A DNA stretch of 64,000 bases from Lewinellaceae bacterium (GCA_020636405.1 JACJXW010000008.1:62001-126000), one strand, 5' to 3'; positions 34,901 to 44,485 are shown, counted from the stretch's first letter. Made by a program: numbers and translations. The notes: a model not told the origin generated them from the letters alone.

Positions 34901-35632
34901 CTACCTTCTTTTTCGGCGGCCAAACAGTTTTTTCAGGGAAAAAATGTGAGCAGCCAGTGCCATCGGAAAAATAAGCCCGGGCAGCCAAATGAAAGGAGTC
35001 AGCGTGAGGAACGCGCTGTCGGGAACTGTGGCAAAAGCCCGGTGAGGGCCTGGCAGAGAGAACAAGCTGAGGAGCAGGGCATTGGCCAGAGAAGCGATCC
35101 CAAAGGTATTCCATAATATGCCTTCAAACCGGCGGTAGCGGCCCCGGCCGAAGAACACAAAGCCGGCCATCAGCCCGGTGATCCCTACCACGATATCATA
35201 ATTGAGCCATTCGAAGGTCATCTGCACCGGTACATAACCACCTTTCATACCCATCCAGAAGAACAATTCCGTGGCAATCCGGCAAGCCTGAAAGTAAGCG
35301 AGCCACCGGATGGGCATCACCCGGATAATCAGGCCAAAAAAGCGGGAGAAGAGCAAGAGGACAGCAACCCCGGCAGGAAGGGCAAAAGCCAGGGACAGGC
35401 GCAGGAAGGTGGTGGCCGGTTCGTAAAAATACCCCATATACCCTAGTACCGCCAGGATCGCCAACCAGAGGGCCAGCCCGGCTGTGATGAACTGCAAAAG
35501 CTTCTCCCGCTGGAGGGCAGGCAGGCGGAGCTTATGAAAACTGTAGGAAAGGGCATAGTAGAGGCTGCTGATCACCCCCAAAGTCAAAAGCGTGATGATG
35601 AGTTGGCCGATGAGAAAAAGGTTTCCGTTCAT
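34901..35632 (-). CDS. multi-pass membrane protein of unknown function
   Basis: An inner-membrane protein of 243 residues with about seven hydrophobic segments (for example GQLIITLLTLGVISSLYYAL, FITAGLALWLAILAVLGYMG, LAFALPAGVAVLLLFSRFFG, ITGLMAGFVFFG). A basic C-terminal tail (KKLFGRRKRR) suggests a cytoplasmic end. I recognise no family. It is flanked by a convergent secreted-protein gene and a same-strand PAP2 gene 68 bp upstream, so it may be co-transcribed with the phosphatase. Nothing further can be said from sequence. Confidence 0.7.
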   Translation of the reverse strand: MNGNLFLIGQLIITLLTLGVISSLYYALSYSFHKLRLPALQREKLLQFITAGLALWLAILAVLGYMGYFYEPATTFLRLSLAFALPAGVAVLLLFSRFFGLIIRVMPIRWLAYFQACRIATELFFWMGMKGGYVPVQMTFEWLNYDIVVGITGLMAGFVFFGRGRYRRFEGILWNTFGIASLANALLLSLFSLPGPHRAFATVPDSAFLTLTPFIWLPGLIFPMALAAHIFSLKKLFGRRKRR

Positions 35633-35700
35633 TCAGCAAAAGTAGATTGGGTGAACGGCGATTAAGATAGTACAATCTTTCTGGGAGAACAAACCTGCCC

Positions 35701-36561
35701 TTAAAAACGATAGATCATTCCCAACCCTTTTACCTCTTGGGTGTAAATCGCGGAGAAACTGGCTTTATTCCGGGCTAACCGGTGCAACTCAGGAATGAGA
35801 ATGCCCACCGAGGCGCCGATGATTCCTCCAACGATGACATCGGATGGGAAGTGTTTGAGGGCCTTTACCCGGTAATAACCGGCCACCGCCGGAGGCAGGC
35901 AGGCCAGGCCGTAGGCCAGGTACTTCTTGTTCCCGGGCCCCGGATGGTAATCGGCGTATACTTTGGCGGCGAAGAAGGTGGCGGTGGCCGTAGAGCTGAC
36001 GTGCCCGCTGTAGAAAGAATTGCGCAGGTTGCCGAAATTGCGCTCTTCCATAGGCAACTCCGGGTAGTACACTGCCGGACGGTATCGCTCCACAAAGGCA
36101 GGCCCGATGGGGCTCCATCCATAAAGGTTGGAATTGATGGCCTGGGCCTCGGCATACATCAGGGTGATGTCGAGCCAGCTTTCCCGGATGTCCCGGTCCA
36201 GGAAAAGAAAAAAGGGAATAATAACGGAGGAGTAAAGGATGCGGTCCGAGATCTCATGGGCGGCATCTTTTTTCGAGGGGTCCTGCCGGAGGCCCCATCG
36301 GTCGAAGCGGTTGACCCCTTTTGCAGTGATCTGATTGACCTGCTCCTCGGTTATGCCCGGCTTATTTCTCAGGCGGTTGTGGGAAAAGGTATTGGTCGTC
36401 ACTCCTGTTAAGGTAATTCCACCACTTATCCAGTAGTTGACCTTATAGGGTTTTTTGGGTGTTCCTTCCGGCCCGGCCTCATCTTCCTGGGCGAAGCTGG
36501 TGGATGCCAGGCATAATAAACACAGCCCGATCGCGGCCTTGGAGACAGTGAAGTTAGTCAT
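35701..36561 (-). CDS. PAP2-family phosphatase
   Basis: PAP2 (type 2 phosphatidic acid phosphatase) family protein of 286 residues, exported or membrane-anchored, with a signal peptide to STSFAQ. The three active-site motifs are visible: the Lys/Arg-Pro region VERYRPAVYY, the SGH motif in NSFYSGHVSS, and the last motif RVKALKHFPSDVIVGG (Arg, His, Asp). Members dephosphorylate lipid pyrophosphates such as undecaprenyl-PP or phosphatidic acid. It has an extended N-terminal segment of unknown function before the core. It is divergent from the HD-PycTM-like gene across about 240 bp. Confidence 0.85.
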   Translation of the reverse strand: MTNFTVSKAAIGLCLLCLASTSFAQEDEAGPEGTPKKPYKVNYWISGGITLTGVTTNTFSHNRLRNKPGITEEQVNQITAKGVNRFDRWGLRQDPSKKDAAHEISDRILYSSVIIPFFLFLDRDIRESWLDITLMYAEAQAINSNLYGWSPIGPAFVERYRPAVYYPELPMEERNFGNLRNSFYSGHVSSTATATFFAAKVYADYHPGPGNKKYLAYGLACLPPAVAGYYRVKALKHFPSDVIVGGIIGASVGILIPELHRLARNKASFSAIYTQEVKGLGMIYRF

Positions 36562-36801
36562 GTAAGCCCTGTTTTTTCCGTAATCTTTTTGGACACAGGA
36601 TAAAACAAGCAGGGAAGGGGGTGTCGTTTTATCTCGTGTTGGGTATTTGGGTAAATTCCATCAAATTTCGGAAAAGACTGTCCGTTTTAAATAAGTAAGC
36701 ATAAAAAATGTTACACAATTGCTTAAAAAGTTACAATTTAGTAGCTTAATAGTGTAACAGGCAGGAAATTCCCTGGTTTGATCAAAGAAAAAGCCGGTAA
36801 A

Positions 36802-38010
36802 ATGAATAAAATGGCTGAAAAAACTATTGTCGCTGCAGCCGAGCGTTACGTTACTGCCCTTCTGAAGGAGAAGTTGACGGAAGACCACCGTTACCATAGT
36901 CTTCAGCATACCTTCAAAGTAAGGGATGCCGCCCTGGCCCTGGGTAAATCGATGGGGTTGAACGAAGAAGGCCTGGAATTGCTTGGCCTGGCCGCTTTGT
37001 TTCACGATACCGGCTTCACTGAAACTTATGAAGGGCACGAAGCGATAAGTGGCCAGATCGCGCAGGCTTTTTTGGAAAGCCACGGCTATCCGGAAGAAAA
37101 GATCAATCAGGTATGTTTACTGATCGATGCCACCTACCCGGCCAAGTATCCCGCCAGTACGCTGGAGCAGGTCATCAAAGATGCCGACCTGAGTAACCTG
37201 GGCAGCGAAGGCTATTTCGAGACGCTAAAAGACCTGCGTTACGAATGGGCCGTTTTCCTCAACCAGGCCTATAATGACCGGGAGTGGTATAAGATGAACT
37301 ACAAATTCGTCAAAGACCACGAATATTTCACTCCAGCTGCCCAGGCGCATTATGGACACCAATGGAAGGACAACCGCAGGAAGCTTAAAGAACTCCGGGA
37401 TGACCACGCTAAACCCAAGAAAAAAACAGATAAAGTCAAAGTGGAAAAAGCATCTGCAAAAGCAAGTATAGGGAACATCTCCAGTAGCAAGAGCGCTCAG
37501 ATGATGTTTAAAACAGCCCTCCGCAATCATCTCGACCTGAGCAACCTGGCCGATAACAAGGCCAACATCATGCTTAGTGTCAATGCCCTTATCATAACCA
37601 TCGTGATGCCGTTGGCGGCCTCCTACGTCAAAAGCAATCTCTACCTGCTGGTGCCGATGGGAACCCTACTGGCCACCTGCCTGCTTTCTATGATCTTTGC
37701 CACACTGGCTACCCGCCCCATCAAAATGATGGGCTATACCAGCCGGGAACTCATCGATTCGGGGCGGTCCAACCTCTTCTTCTTCGGCAATTTCTACAAA
37801 ATGACGTTTACGGAATATCAGGAAGGTATGCAACAGGTAGTCTCCAACGACGAAACCCTGGAGGGGTCGATCATGCGTGACCTCTACTACCTGGGCCACT
37901 CTCTGGGCAGAAAATACAACCAGTTGCGGATATGCTATACCATCTTCATGTATGGCGTTATCAGCACAGTGATCGTCTTTGGGATCAGCTATGCCCTGTT
38001 TGTCTTCTGA
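36802..38010 (+). CDS. HD-domain protein with C-terminal Pycsar-effector (PycTM, DUF5706)-like membrane domain
   Basis: A 402-residue fusion. The N-terminal HD domain (about residues 25-190) has the metal ligands H36 (YHSLQHTF), H68-D69 (ALFHDTG) and a later D129 (VIKDADLSN), as in phosphohydrolases. A basic, low-complexity linker follows (KKKTDKVKVEKASAKAS). The C-terminus (about 235-402) starts RNHLDLSNLADNKANIMLSV and then has two hydrophobic hairpin helices (NALIITIVMPLAASY, LLVPMGTLLATCLLSMIFA) and a last TM segment (YGVISTVIVFGISYALFVF). This layout matches PycTM, the effector that kills the cell in cyclic-nucleotide (cCMP/cUMP) phage defence. The start at 36802 is preferred to an upstream TTG at 36778. 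No cyclase gene is near. Confidence 0.78.
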   Translation: MNKMAEKTIVAAAERYVTALLKEKLTEDHRYHSLQHTFKVRDAALALGKSMGLNEEGLELLGLAALFHDTGFTETYEGHEAISGQIAQAFLESHGYPEEKINQVCLLIDATYPAKYPASTLEQVIKDADLSNLGSEGYFETLKDLRYEWAVFLNQAYNDREWYKMNYKFVKDHEYFTPAAQAHYGHQWKDNRRKLKELRDDHAKPKKKTDKVKVEKASAKASIGNISSSKSAQMMFKTALRNHLDLSNLADNKANIMLSVNALIITIVMPLAASYVKSNLYLLVPMGTLLATCLLSMIFATLATRPIKMMGYTSRELIDSGRSNLFFFGNFYKMTFTEYQEGMQQVVSNDETLEGSIMRDLYYLGHSLGRKYNQLRICYTIFMYGVISTVIVFGISYALFVF

Positions 38011-38011
38011 C

Positions 38012-39058
38012 CTACTTTACACATTCTTTGGGTGGTGAAACGAATAGCCCTATCTTGAAGAAAGGCTGCCCCTTGGCACTGTTATCGATCCTTTGTCCGC
38101 CTTCTGCTGCAATGAACTCATTGCGGAACGGAACCTGATAGCCTCCTTCTATATTGAACCAGAACCAGGAGCGGAGGTGATGGTCATAAGATACCTTGGC
38201 GACAATTTCCGAATGGCGGAAGAAGTAGGGGAGAGGGGGCTGCCCGGACTGGCCAGTGAGCACGTCAATGGCGTAGGAGTCACTTTGGTATTCTGCTCCG
38301 AAGAGCATCATCCGATCAGGACGAAAGTTGTAGCGCCCCATGATCGATACCGGCAGGACCGTTTCAATACCCCATTTGTCGTTGAAGGTTCGGTTGTAGA
38401 CGGCAAAGGGAAGCACCTGGCGGTTGAAGAAATTATCACTGTAGGTCAATCCGATACCCCATTCCAGGTCCGGCCGGGGTTTTACTCCGAAAACAGCCAG
38501 GGCACTGTAGGTGGCGTAGCGGCTTTCAAACGACATGACTTCGTCGTAGTCGCCCCGATAGGAAGTGCGCAGGCGCAGCCCTCCATAGAATTTATCGCAG
38601 AATGCTTTGGTGATGTAAAGCGAGTATTTGTTATTCCTCAGTGGGTTGTTATCGAGGCTTTGAAACAAACCGGCATGGGTGTCCCCGATCCGGCTGAAAT
38701 GATAAGTCTCGCTGCTGTGTTCATAACCCGCCAGCACTTTCAGGCTGGGAGCATTGACCATTGGGATCTTGATCTTGGCAGTCAATTGGTCTATGTGGCT
38801 TACCCGGCTGCCGCTACTCACGCCGTCAGATAGGGCGTTTTTGGGGGTTAGTTTGTAGCTGCCCACATTTCCATACTCTATCAGCACGCCCCGTCCTCTG
38901 GATTGGTTGGTGACCCCTGGTTTGCAGAAAACGGGTTTATCCTTGGCCAATTCCAGTTGGTCTTCATCCGGGAGGTGCCCCCTTTGAGCCTGCAGCTGGC
39001 TGATAACCAGGGTGAACAAAAGCAGGCAGAAATATTTAGCTGAGCAGCGTATGGCCAT
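38012..39058 (-). CDS. outer-membrane beta-barrel protein, DUF6268-like
   Basis: A predicted outer-membrane protein of 348 residues with signal MAIRCSAKYFCLLLFTLVISQLQAQ. The rest consists of alternating amphipathic strands ending in turns, for example IEYGNVGSYKL, IKIPMVNAPSLKVLAGYEH, YGGLRLRTSYRGDYDE and WFWFNIEGGYQVPF. This pattern and the size fit the DUF6268 beta-barrel family, but I cannot confirm it without a profile search. It is convergent with the HD-PycTM gene with a 1 nt gap. The function is unknown. Confidence 0.72.
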   Translation of the reverse strand: MAIRCSAKYFCLLLFTLVISQLQAQRGHLPDEDQLELAKDKPVFCKPGVTNQSRGRGVLIEYGNVGSYKLTPKNALSDGVSSGSRVSHIDQLTAKIKIPMVNAPSLKVLAGYEHSSETYHFSRIGDTHAGLFQSLDNNPLRNNKYSLYITKAFCDKFYGGLRLRTSYRGDYDEVMSFESRYATYSALAVFGVKPRPDLEWGIGLTYSDNFFNRQVLPFAVYNRTFNDKWGIETVLPVSIMGRYNFRPDRMMLFGAEYQSDSYAIDVLTGQSGQPPLPYFFRHSEIVAKVSYDHHLRSWFWFNIEGGYQVPFRNEFIAAEGGQRIDNSAKGQPFFKIGLFVSPPKECVK

Positions 39059-39296
39059 ACTTGTCTTTGTTTGTAGCGTTTTTGACGATAAAGATTTTGA
39101 ACGGCCACATTTAGTTGGGGGCGGCCCGCTCGTTATGTCTTGGGAGAGACAAGTTTACCAACCGGTAAACTCTGGCTGATTCAATTTCCTGAAGTGTGCG
39201 AACGGGTAACTATACTTCTGCGAGAACGGTAGAAGCACAGGTTTTATTTTGTGAACAGTTGTTTTTTATCCGGCGGCCCGGGAGATTCCCAGGCCG

Positions 39297-41693
39297 TTAT
39301 TCCACCGTTTTCACAGTAATGCGCAGAGCCTGTAGCCCTTGTACACCCTGCAGCTTGCCGACCCTGAGGTCTTCCACTTCATCGGTGATGTACCCCTCAT
39401 GGATCAGAAAATCGATGTATTCGAGGTATTCCTGGCGTTCTTTTTCCTGAAGGTAAACGATGGCCACCTTGCCCGCCTGAGTCAATCGCTCGGTAGTGCC
39501 TTCGATGAGTGATTTGTCAATGCGTTTCTTCAGGATCTCATAGCGCACATTATAGGCTCCGTCTACATCGAACTGCTTCTCGTCCATGCGGAACCGGATG
39601 GAGAGCGGAGTGCTGTAAACGAAAATCAGCTGCGCCGTTTTGAGCGGAACCGGTAGCCGGCCCTGCATATTATCGACGATGCGGGTGATCTCGCACATAT
39701 CGATCAGTTGGGCCAGGCGCAGGTTCCGGAGGTGCATCATACTAAAGTGGTCCCGCTTCAGCAGGGACTGGCCGACATACAGGTCGTACTCCACTCCGTC
39801 GGTCTTGTATTTCTCGAAATAATGAGGAAGGATCTTCTGGGCCTCTTTTTCCTGTTGCTCCAGGTAGTTGGAAATGGTGTTGTTGATCATCGAGACGCTT
39901 TCCTCGTAGGCTTTCCGCTTCCGGTAGACGATGCCCAGGTCCGGGTCGAGGTATTCGAAATAGGAAGATATCGGCCCCGCCAGTTCCGGGTACTTGGCCC
40001 GGAGCTGATAAAATAAAGGGTGGAGTTCGGACTGCAGCCATTCCACGATCCGGGATTCGTCGTTGGAGTTGAACTCTTCCTGCAGGTTCTTCAAGTCTCT
40101 TTCCACCCGCATCAGGTATTGGTTGAGCAGGGGGAAACGGCCCAGCGATATACCACTTTTCAGGATCCGGGAAGCCCGGTTGAGGTTGTCGGTCAGGTCG
40201 GCCTGTATGGCGTAGTTGCGTTTTTCCGAAGAGCTAACAATATCTGCCTGCCCGTAGAGCGGATAAACGTCATTGAAGATGATGGGGTCGGCGATGGCGT
40301 TCTTGGGGTCGAGGTCTCTCTTTTCCAGCAGGTTGTAGGAGGTCTCAATGAATTTCCATTCCACACTGGGGTGTACGGCTGTATATTGCTCCCGGATGAT
40401 GGCCTCCACTCGGTTGTCGATCTCCTCCCGGCTGCGTTCGACCGCCATGCTGAACAGCCCGGTGATCTCCTTGAACTTCAGCTCTATGAAGCTGTGCAGT
40501 TCGAAAGGCCGGGGAGAGCCGATCTCCAGCAGGCCGATCACATGCTCATTTTTATTGAAAAGCGGAGCAACGATAATGCTCCGTATACCTTCTTCCAGCA
40601 GGTCCCTCTCGATAGGCGTCTTGTTCCCCACTTTCTCGAGGTCTTCGATCAGGAGGACCTCCCGGTAACGGCAGGCCTTATCGTAAACGGAGTTTTTATT
40701 TTCAGGGGATAACAGGCATTCATGGCGGCCGGCCAGGAAATCGTAGCGTATCCTGTACTTGTGGGCGACACTGTTCTCCACCGGATAGTCTATGGCCGTG
40801 ACGCCCAGCCGCAGCTCCGGCAGGTCGAAATAAGTGCGGATCAGGTGCTGCAGCCGCTGGACCTTTTCCGGCTCCACCACGGCGTCCCTTTCCAGCAGGC
40901 TGTACTTCAGCCTCGAGAGCGCCTCCTCTTCAGTAATGTCAATGAGCGTGCCTATGACGAACCCCTGGAATTCGAAGTTTTCGGGCGGAAGATACTGGAG
41001 CCACAGGTCAATGTCGTAAATGTTGCTCAACATGTTGTTGATCTGCTCCTGTCCTATCGGCTTGAGCGGCTGGAGTGGCTTGATATCCACGTACTGTACA
41101 TCGAGCTGGGTCTTGAAGTGGCGCTCCAGCAAATAACCTTCCGGTTTGATGGACAGGGCAATAGGGGGGTCGACATTGATATTCTGGCCGTAAAATTTAT
41201 TCAGGATCAGGCTGCAGGCGTTGACCACCATGGCACAGTAAAGGATGTTGTTGTCGTTTTTGAGCACATACTTCACTTTTTTAGCCTCCATGAGCCCCTC
41301 CAGTGACTGGGTGCAATAAATGGGGTTCATATCGAAAGGTGCTGAGGCTTTCACCAGTTGTTTCTTGCGCATCGAACTGGGGATCACCATCATCATCAGC
41401 AGGTCGATGATCTCTCTGTGCTCTGTCAGAATGGACCGGTCTTTGATCGGCTGGCGCAATGCCGGCACTTCGTCCAGTTTCCGGAGCAACAGGTTGGCAA
41501 TGGCAGAACCCGTTGAATTGCTGCCTTTAGCCTTTTCTTCGATCTCCCGGATCAATGGTTCGAAACTCAGAACGGAGGAGAAAGGAACCGGGCTCATCCC
41601 GATCTCCTTAAATACGTCTGCACCTTTAAGGGCGGGCATCTCGCGGTTTTTGGCCTCTTTCTTTGCACCGGTAATGGCCATTTTGGTTTCCAT
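39297..41693 (-). CDS. large GAF-domain-containing protein
   Basis: A cytoplasmic protein of 798 residues with no signal peptide or TM segment. A GAF domain lies around residues 280-440: YRIRYDFLAGRHECLL, YREVLLIEDLEKVG, GIRSIIVAPLFNKNEHVIG and LLEIGSPRPFELHSF, a strand-loop-strand order typical of GAF sensors. A long alpha-helical region follows (NLNRASRILKSGISLG, VERDLKNLQEEF). The N-terminal 250 residues and the last 200 have no family I recognise. There is no kinase, HD-GYP or GGDEF output domain, so output must come from the unknown parts. It stands alone. Confidence 0.72.
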   Translation of the reverse strand: METKMAITGAKKEAKNREMPALKGADVFKEIGMSPVPFSSVLSFEPLIREIEEKAKGSNSTGSAIANLLLRKLDEVPALRQPIKDRSILTEHREIIDLLMMMVIPSSMRKKQLVKASAPFDMNPIYCTQSLEGLMEAKKVKYVLKNDNNILYCAMVVNACSLILNKFYGQNINVDPPIALSIKPEGYLLERHFKTQLDVQYVDIKPLQPLKPIGQEQINNMLSNIYDIDLWLQYLPPENFEFQGFVIGTLIDITEEEALSRLKYSLLERDAVVEPEKVQRLQHLIRTYFDLPELRLGVTAIDYPVENSVAHKYRIRYDFLAGRHECLLSPENKNSVYDKACRYREVLLIEDLEKVGNKTPIERDLLEEGIRSIIVAPLFNKNEHVIGLLEIGSPRPFELHSFIELKFKEITGLFSMAVERSREEIDNRVEAIIREQYTAVHPSVEWKFIETSYNLLEKRDLDPKNAIADPIIFNDVYPLYGQADIVSSSEKRNYAIQADLTDNLNRASRILKSGISLGRFPLLNQYLMRVERDLKNLQEEFNSNDESRIVEWLQSELHPLFYQLRAKYPELAGPISSYFEYLDPDLGIVYRKRKAYEESVSMINNTISNYLEQQEKEAQKILPHYFEKYKTDGVEYDLYVGQSLLKRDHFSMMHLRNLRLAQLIDMCEITRIVDNMQGRLPVPLKTAQLIFVYSTPLSIRFRMDEKQFDVDGAYNVRYEILKKRIDKSLIEGTTERLTQAGKVAIVYLQEKERQEYLEYIDFLIHEGYITDEVEDLRVGKLQGVQGLQALRITVKTVE

Positions 41694-41870
41694 GACTGTA
41701 TGTTTATGGCTTCCTCAAAGCGGTGAGATCCCTACTTCCGCCGCCGGGGAGCTGGTGTTCAATCATCTTAATATAAGATATGCTTTAGGTAACAAATAAA
41801 ACAGGGTTGTGGATGAATGGGTTGGAAGGGAATCCGGGAAAGTGTAAAAGTGCGGAAGTTTGAAAAGCGC

Positions 41871-42920
41871 TTAACCGTTTGTGAATGGCAGTACTTTAGG
41901 CGCGAACTCTTCCTCCCTGGCTTCCTGTAATTGGCGGCAGGTATCGGCTATCGTCTTTTCCAGAGGAGTATAGGTAAACGGCAACGCCTCCAGCGATTTC
42001 CGGTTTTCGTAGTAGAAAGTACGGCTGGATTGTTCCGCCATTTCCCGGGTAATGAGCGGGGGCTGGCCGGTGAGGCGGGAGTGAAGCCAGGCCAGGCGCC
42101 AGGCGATGCCCCGGGCCAGCGGTTTAACCTTATGGGCAGGCGGGCGGGTGCCCAGGTGTCGGCTGATGGTTTCCAGAAGGTCCTTGTAGGAGAGGTTTTC
42201 GGCATTGAGAATGAACCGTTGCCCTTCGATCCGGCTTTCCATGAGCAGGACGGAGTAACGGGCCACATCGCGCACATCGACGAAACCCGAAGTGCCTGCC
42301 GGGTAAAAATTAACTCCATCCAGAGCTTGTTTGAAAATCCGGGCGGTGCCTTCCTCCCACTTTCCACTGCCCAGTATGACGGATGGGTTGACGATAGCAA
42401 CGCTAAGCCCTTCTGCCATCCCTCGCCACACTTCCTGTTCTGCCAGGTGTTTACTAATGGCGTAATTGGTGTTGAAACGGCTGCGTTGCCAGAGGTCATT
42501 TTCACTCAGCTTAAGGCTGTCGCGTATGCGCCCAAGCGTGGAAATGGAGCTCATGTGCAACAGTTTCTCAATGCCCTCGTAAAGCGCGGCATTGACAATA
42601 TTGGTAGTGCCTTCCGCATTGGCCAGAAGCATCTCTTTCGCCTGGCGGGGGTCAAAGGAGACCACAGCGGCACAGTGAAATACCCGCTTCCGGCCACTCA
42701 TGGCTTCCTCAATGAAAACGGGATCCATCAGGTCGCCTTCCACCCATTCCACCGCACTGGCTGCCGGGCCCACGAGTGCCATGGAGCTCTCCTTGCGGCG
42801 CGTTGCCCGTAAATTGCGATATCCCTGATGAAGGAGGTAACGCAGCAAATAGGAGCCCACGAAGCCGGTAGCACCAGTGATTAATATGGGGACATTCTTA
42901 TCGACAACTGCTTCCGTCAT
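41871..42920 (-). CDS. NAD-dependent epimerase/dehydratase (extended SDR) family protein
   Basis: An extended short-chain dehydrogenase of 349 residues. The cofactor loop is LITGATGFVGSYLLRYLLHQ. The catalytic motif is YAISKHLAEQEVW (Tyr-X3-Lys), preceded by a Ser in LHMSSISTLGRI. Later AIVNPSVILG and FVDVRDVARYSV are standard in this family. It resembles dihydroflavonol-4-reductase/3-beta-HSD-like SDRs rather than sugar epimerases, but the substrate cannot be assigned. It starts 19 bp after anmK and is the last gene of a cytochrome c-anmK-SDR operon. Confidence 0.88.
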   Translation of the reverse strand: MTEAVVDKNVPILITGATGFVGSYLLRYLLHQGYRNLRATRRKESSMALVGPAASAVEWVEGDLMDPVFIEEAMSGRKRVFHCAAVVSFDPRQAKEMLLANAEGTTNIVNAALYEGIEKLLHMSSISTLGRIRDSLKLSENDLWQRSRFNTNYAISKHLAEQEVWRGMAEGLSVAIVNPSVILGSGKWEEGTARIFKQALDGVNFYPAGTSGFVDVRDVARYSVLLMESRIEGQRFILNAENLSYKDLLETISRHLGTRPPAHKVKPLARGIAWRLAWLHSRLTGQPPLITREMAEQSSRTFYYENRKSLEALPFTYTPLEKTIADTCRQLQEAREEEFAPKVLPFTNG

Positions 42921-42939
42921 ACACGCCTTTTACACCTAA

Positions 42940-44070
42940 TTACACCTGTCTCCTCCACCCCTGGTGGATGGCGCCGCCGATGGCAGGGCGGGCGGCATTG
43001 GTCACCGAAGGCAGGCAGTTTGGAATATTGGACACCCGAAGCACACCCATCAAGGCCATCAGTGCCGCTTCCTTAAAGGCGGCGACTTCCGGAGCGGGTG
43101 CTTCTATCACTAAGGAACAAATTTTTTCACATTCTTCACGGATGCAATCCATCAAAAAAGTATTGAATACGCCTCCGCCGGTGGCCATCATGCGCAGCGT
43201 CCGCCCGGGATGGCCTTCCGCCCTTAACACTTTGTCCAGGTCGGCAGCGATCTGCCGGGCGATCTGCCAGCAAGCCGTATGCAGCTTATCTTCGGCCGGC
43301 GCCTCATACGCCAGGTAGGGCGCTACCATGTGGTCGCGCACCCAGTCGTTCCCTAATGATTTGGGGTATGGCCTTTTAAAGAAATCCAGCTGCTCGGCCT
43401 TTTCCAGCAGGCCGGGGAGGAGATGGCCCTTTGCCGCCAACTGCCCTCCGTCGTCGTAGGGCAGCCCCAACTGGCCGGCGAGGGCGTTGAGTACCTGATT
43501 GGCGCCGGTATTGTCGAAGGCAATATAACGGCCGGGCCCCTTGTAGGTCATATTGGCGATCCCTCCCAGATTGAGCATGAGGTCGTATTCCGGAAACAAC
43601 ATTTTGTCGGCAATAGGAGCCAGAGGAGCGCCCTGCCCGCCGAAGGCCACGTCCTGCATGCGAAAGTTGTCGATGGTTGGATAACCGGTAATGGCAGCTA
43701 TGGCGGCGCCGTCACCGATCTGCAGGGTCATGCCTTGCTCCGGATAGTGGAAGATGGTATGGCCATGGGAAGCGATGAGGCCCGGGTCTGCCTCTTCGTC
43801 CTCCAGAAAGCCGGCAACCAGTTCACCTACGTAGCGGCCAAATTGGGCGTGGGCAAGGGCCAGTTCCAGCGCGCTGCTTTCGGGCAATGCGGCCAGGCGC
43901 TTGCACCACTCTTCGCTGAAAGAGATGGTCCTGGCGGATAGGATCGACCAACTGTTAATTTCCGGGCCGTTAGGGCCTTGGCTTACCCCGAACCGGCAAT
44001 AGGCGATGTCCAGCCCGTCGAGTGAACTTCCGGACATCAGGCCAAGGGCATGGTATTCTTGTTGTGGCAT
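42940..44070 (-). CDS. anmK: anhydro-N-acetylmuramic acid kinase
   Basis: Cytosolic kinase of peptidoglycan recycling that opens 1,6-anhydro-MurNAc and phosphorylates it to MurNAc-6-phosphate. It has full length (376 residues). The N-terminal motif ALGLMSGSSLDGLDIAYCRF is the family signature, with the ATP/sugar loop nearby. IGDGAAIAAITGYPTIDNFR and QGAPLAPIADKMLFPEYDLMLNLGG are typical of AnmK. The C-terminal part has MATGGGVFNTFLMDCI. It starts 10 bp after the cytochrome c gene, so co-transcription is likely. I do not see murQ, ampD or a MurNAc-6-P etherase nearby. Confidence 0.93.
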   Translation of the reverse strand: MPQQEYHALGLMSGSSLDGLDIAYCRFGVSQGPNGPEINSWSILSARTISFSEEWCKRLAALPESSALELALAHAQFGRYVGELVAGFLEDEEADPGLIASHGHTIFHYPEQGMTLQIGDGAAIAAITGYPTIDNFRMQDVAFGGQGAPLAPIADKMLFPEYDLMLNLGGIANMTYKGPGRYIAFDNTGANQVLNALAGQLGLPYDDGGQLAAKGHLLPGLLEKAEQLDFFKRPYPKSLGNDWVRDHMVAPYLAYEAPAEDKLHTACWQIARQIAADLDKVLRAEGHPGRTLRMMATGGGVFNTFLMDCIREECEKICSLVIEAPAPEVAAFKEAALMALMGVLRVSNIPNCLPSVTNAARPAIGGAIHQGWRRQV

Positions 44071-44080
44071 AAAAAAGCCT

Positions 44081-44428
44081 TTATTCTTCGCGAAAAGTAA
44101 CGATATACTCCGCTACCGCTTTAATTTCCTTCTTTTTTAGCAGGGTTTCGAAAGGGGTCATCGCATTGCGGCCCTTCGTGATCACCATAATCCGTTCTTC
44201 GAGGCTCAGCTGCGATTCCTGCAGATTGAAAGCTCCGCCCCCGCCCATATCGCCGTAAAGGCCGTGGCAGGTTACACAGTATTGTTTGTAGAGCTTCTGT
44301 CCATCAGGCTTGTCAGCCATGCCGGGGCCTCCGGCGCTGGCAGCCAGCTGGCCCTCGCTACCGGAATTTCCACATGCGAGTACAAACCCCGCCATGGCGA
44401 GGAAAATAAACCATTGCTTCATGAGCAT
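44081..44428 (-). CDS. small exported class I cytochrome c
   Basis: An exported haem protein of 115 residues. The N-terminus is hydrophobic with a possible lipobox (FIFLAMAGFVLACG). The haem-binding motif is YCVTCHGLYG (CxxCH), with the axial Met in RNAMTPFETLL. The C-terminus KKEIKAVAEYIVTFR is the usual final helix of class I cytochromes. It probably carries electrons in the periplasm. It is the first gene of the minus-strand operon with anmK and the SDR. A TACATTTG box lies upstream at 44486-44493 on the minus strand. Confidence 0.9.
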   Translation of the reverse strand: MLMKQWFIFLAMAGFVLACGNSGSEGQLAASAGGPGMADKPDGQKLYKQYCVTCHGLYGDMGGGGAFNLQESQLSLEERIMVITKGRNAMTPFETLLKKKEIKAVAEYIVTFREE

Positions 44429-44485
44429 GTAAGATTGTTGGGGTATTTATTTTGTAAAAAAAACGCGCTCCGCGGTTTTGCGCCG

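Noticed and set aside
36580..38010. Complete Pycsar operon
   Set aside because: Only an effector-like membrane domain is present; no nucleotidyl cyclase gene was found on either side.
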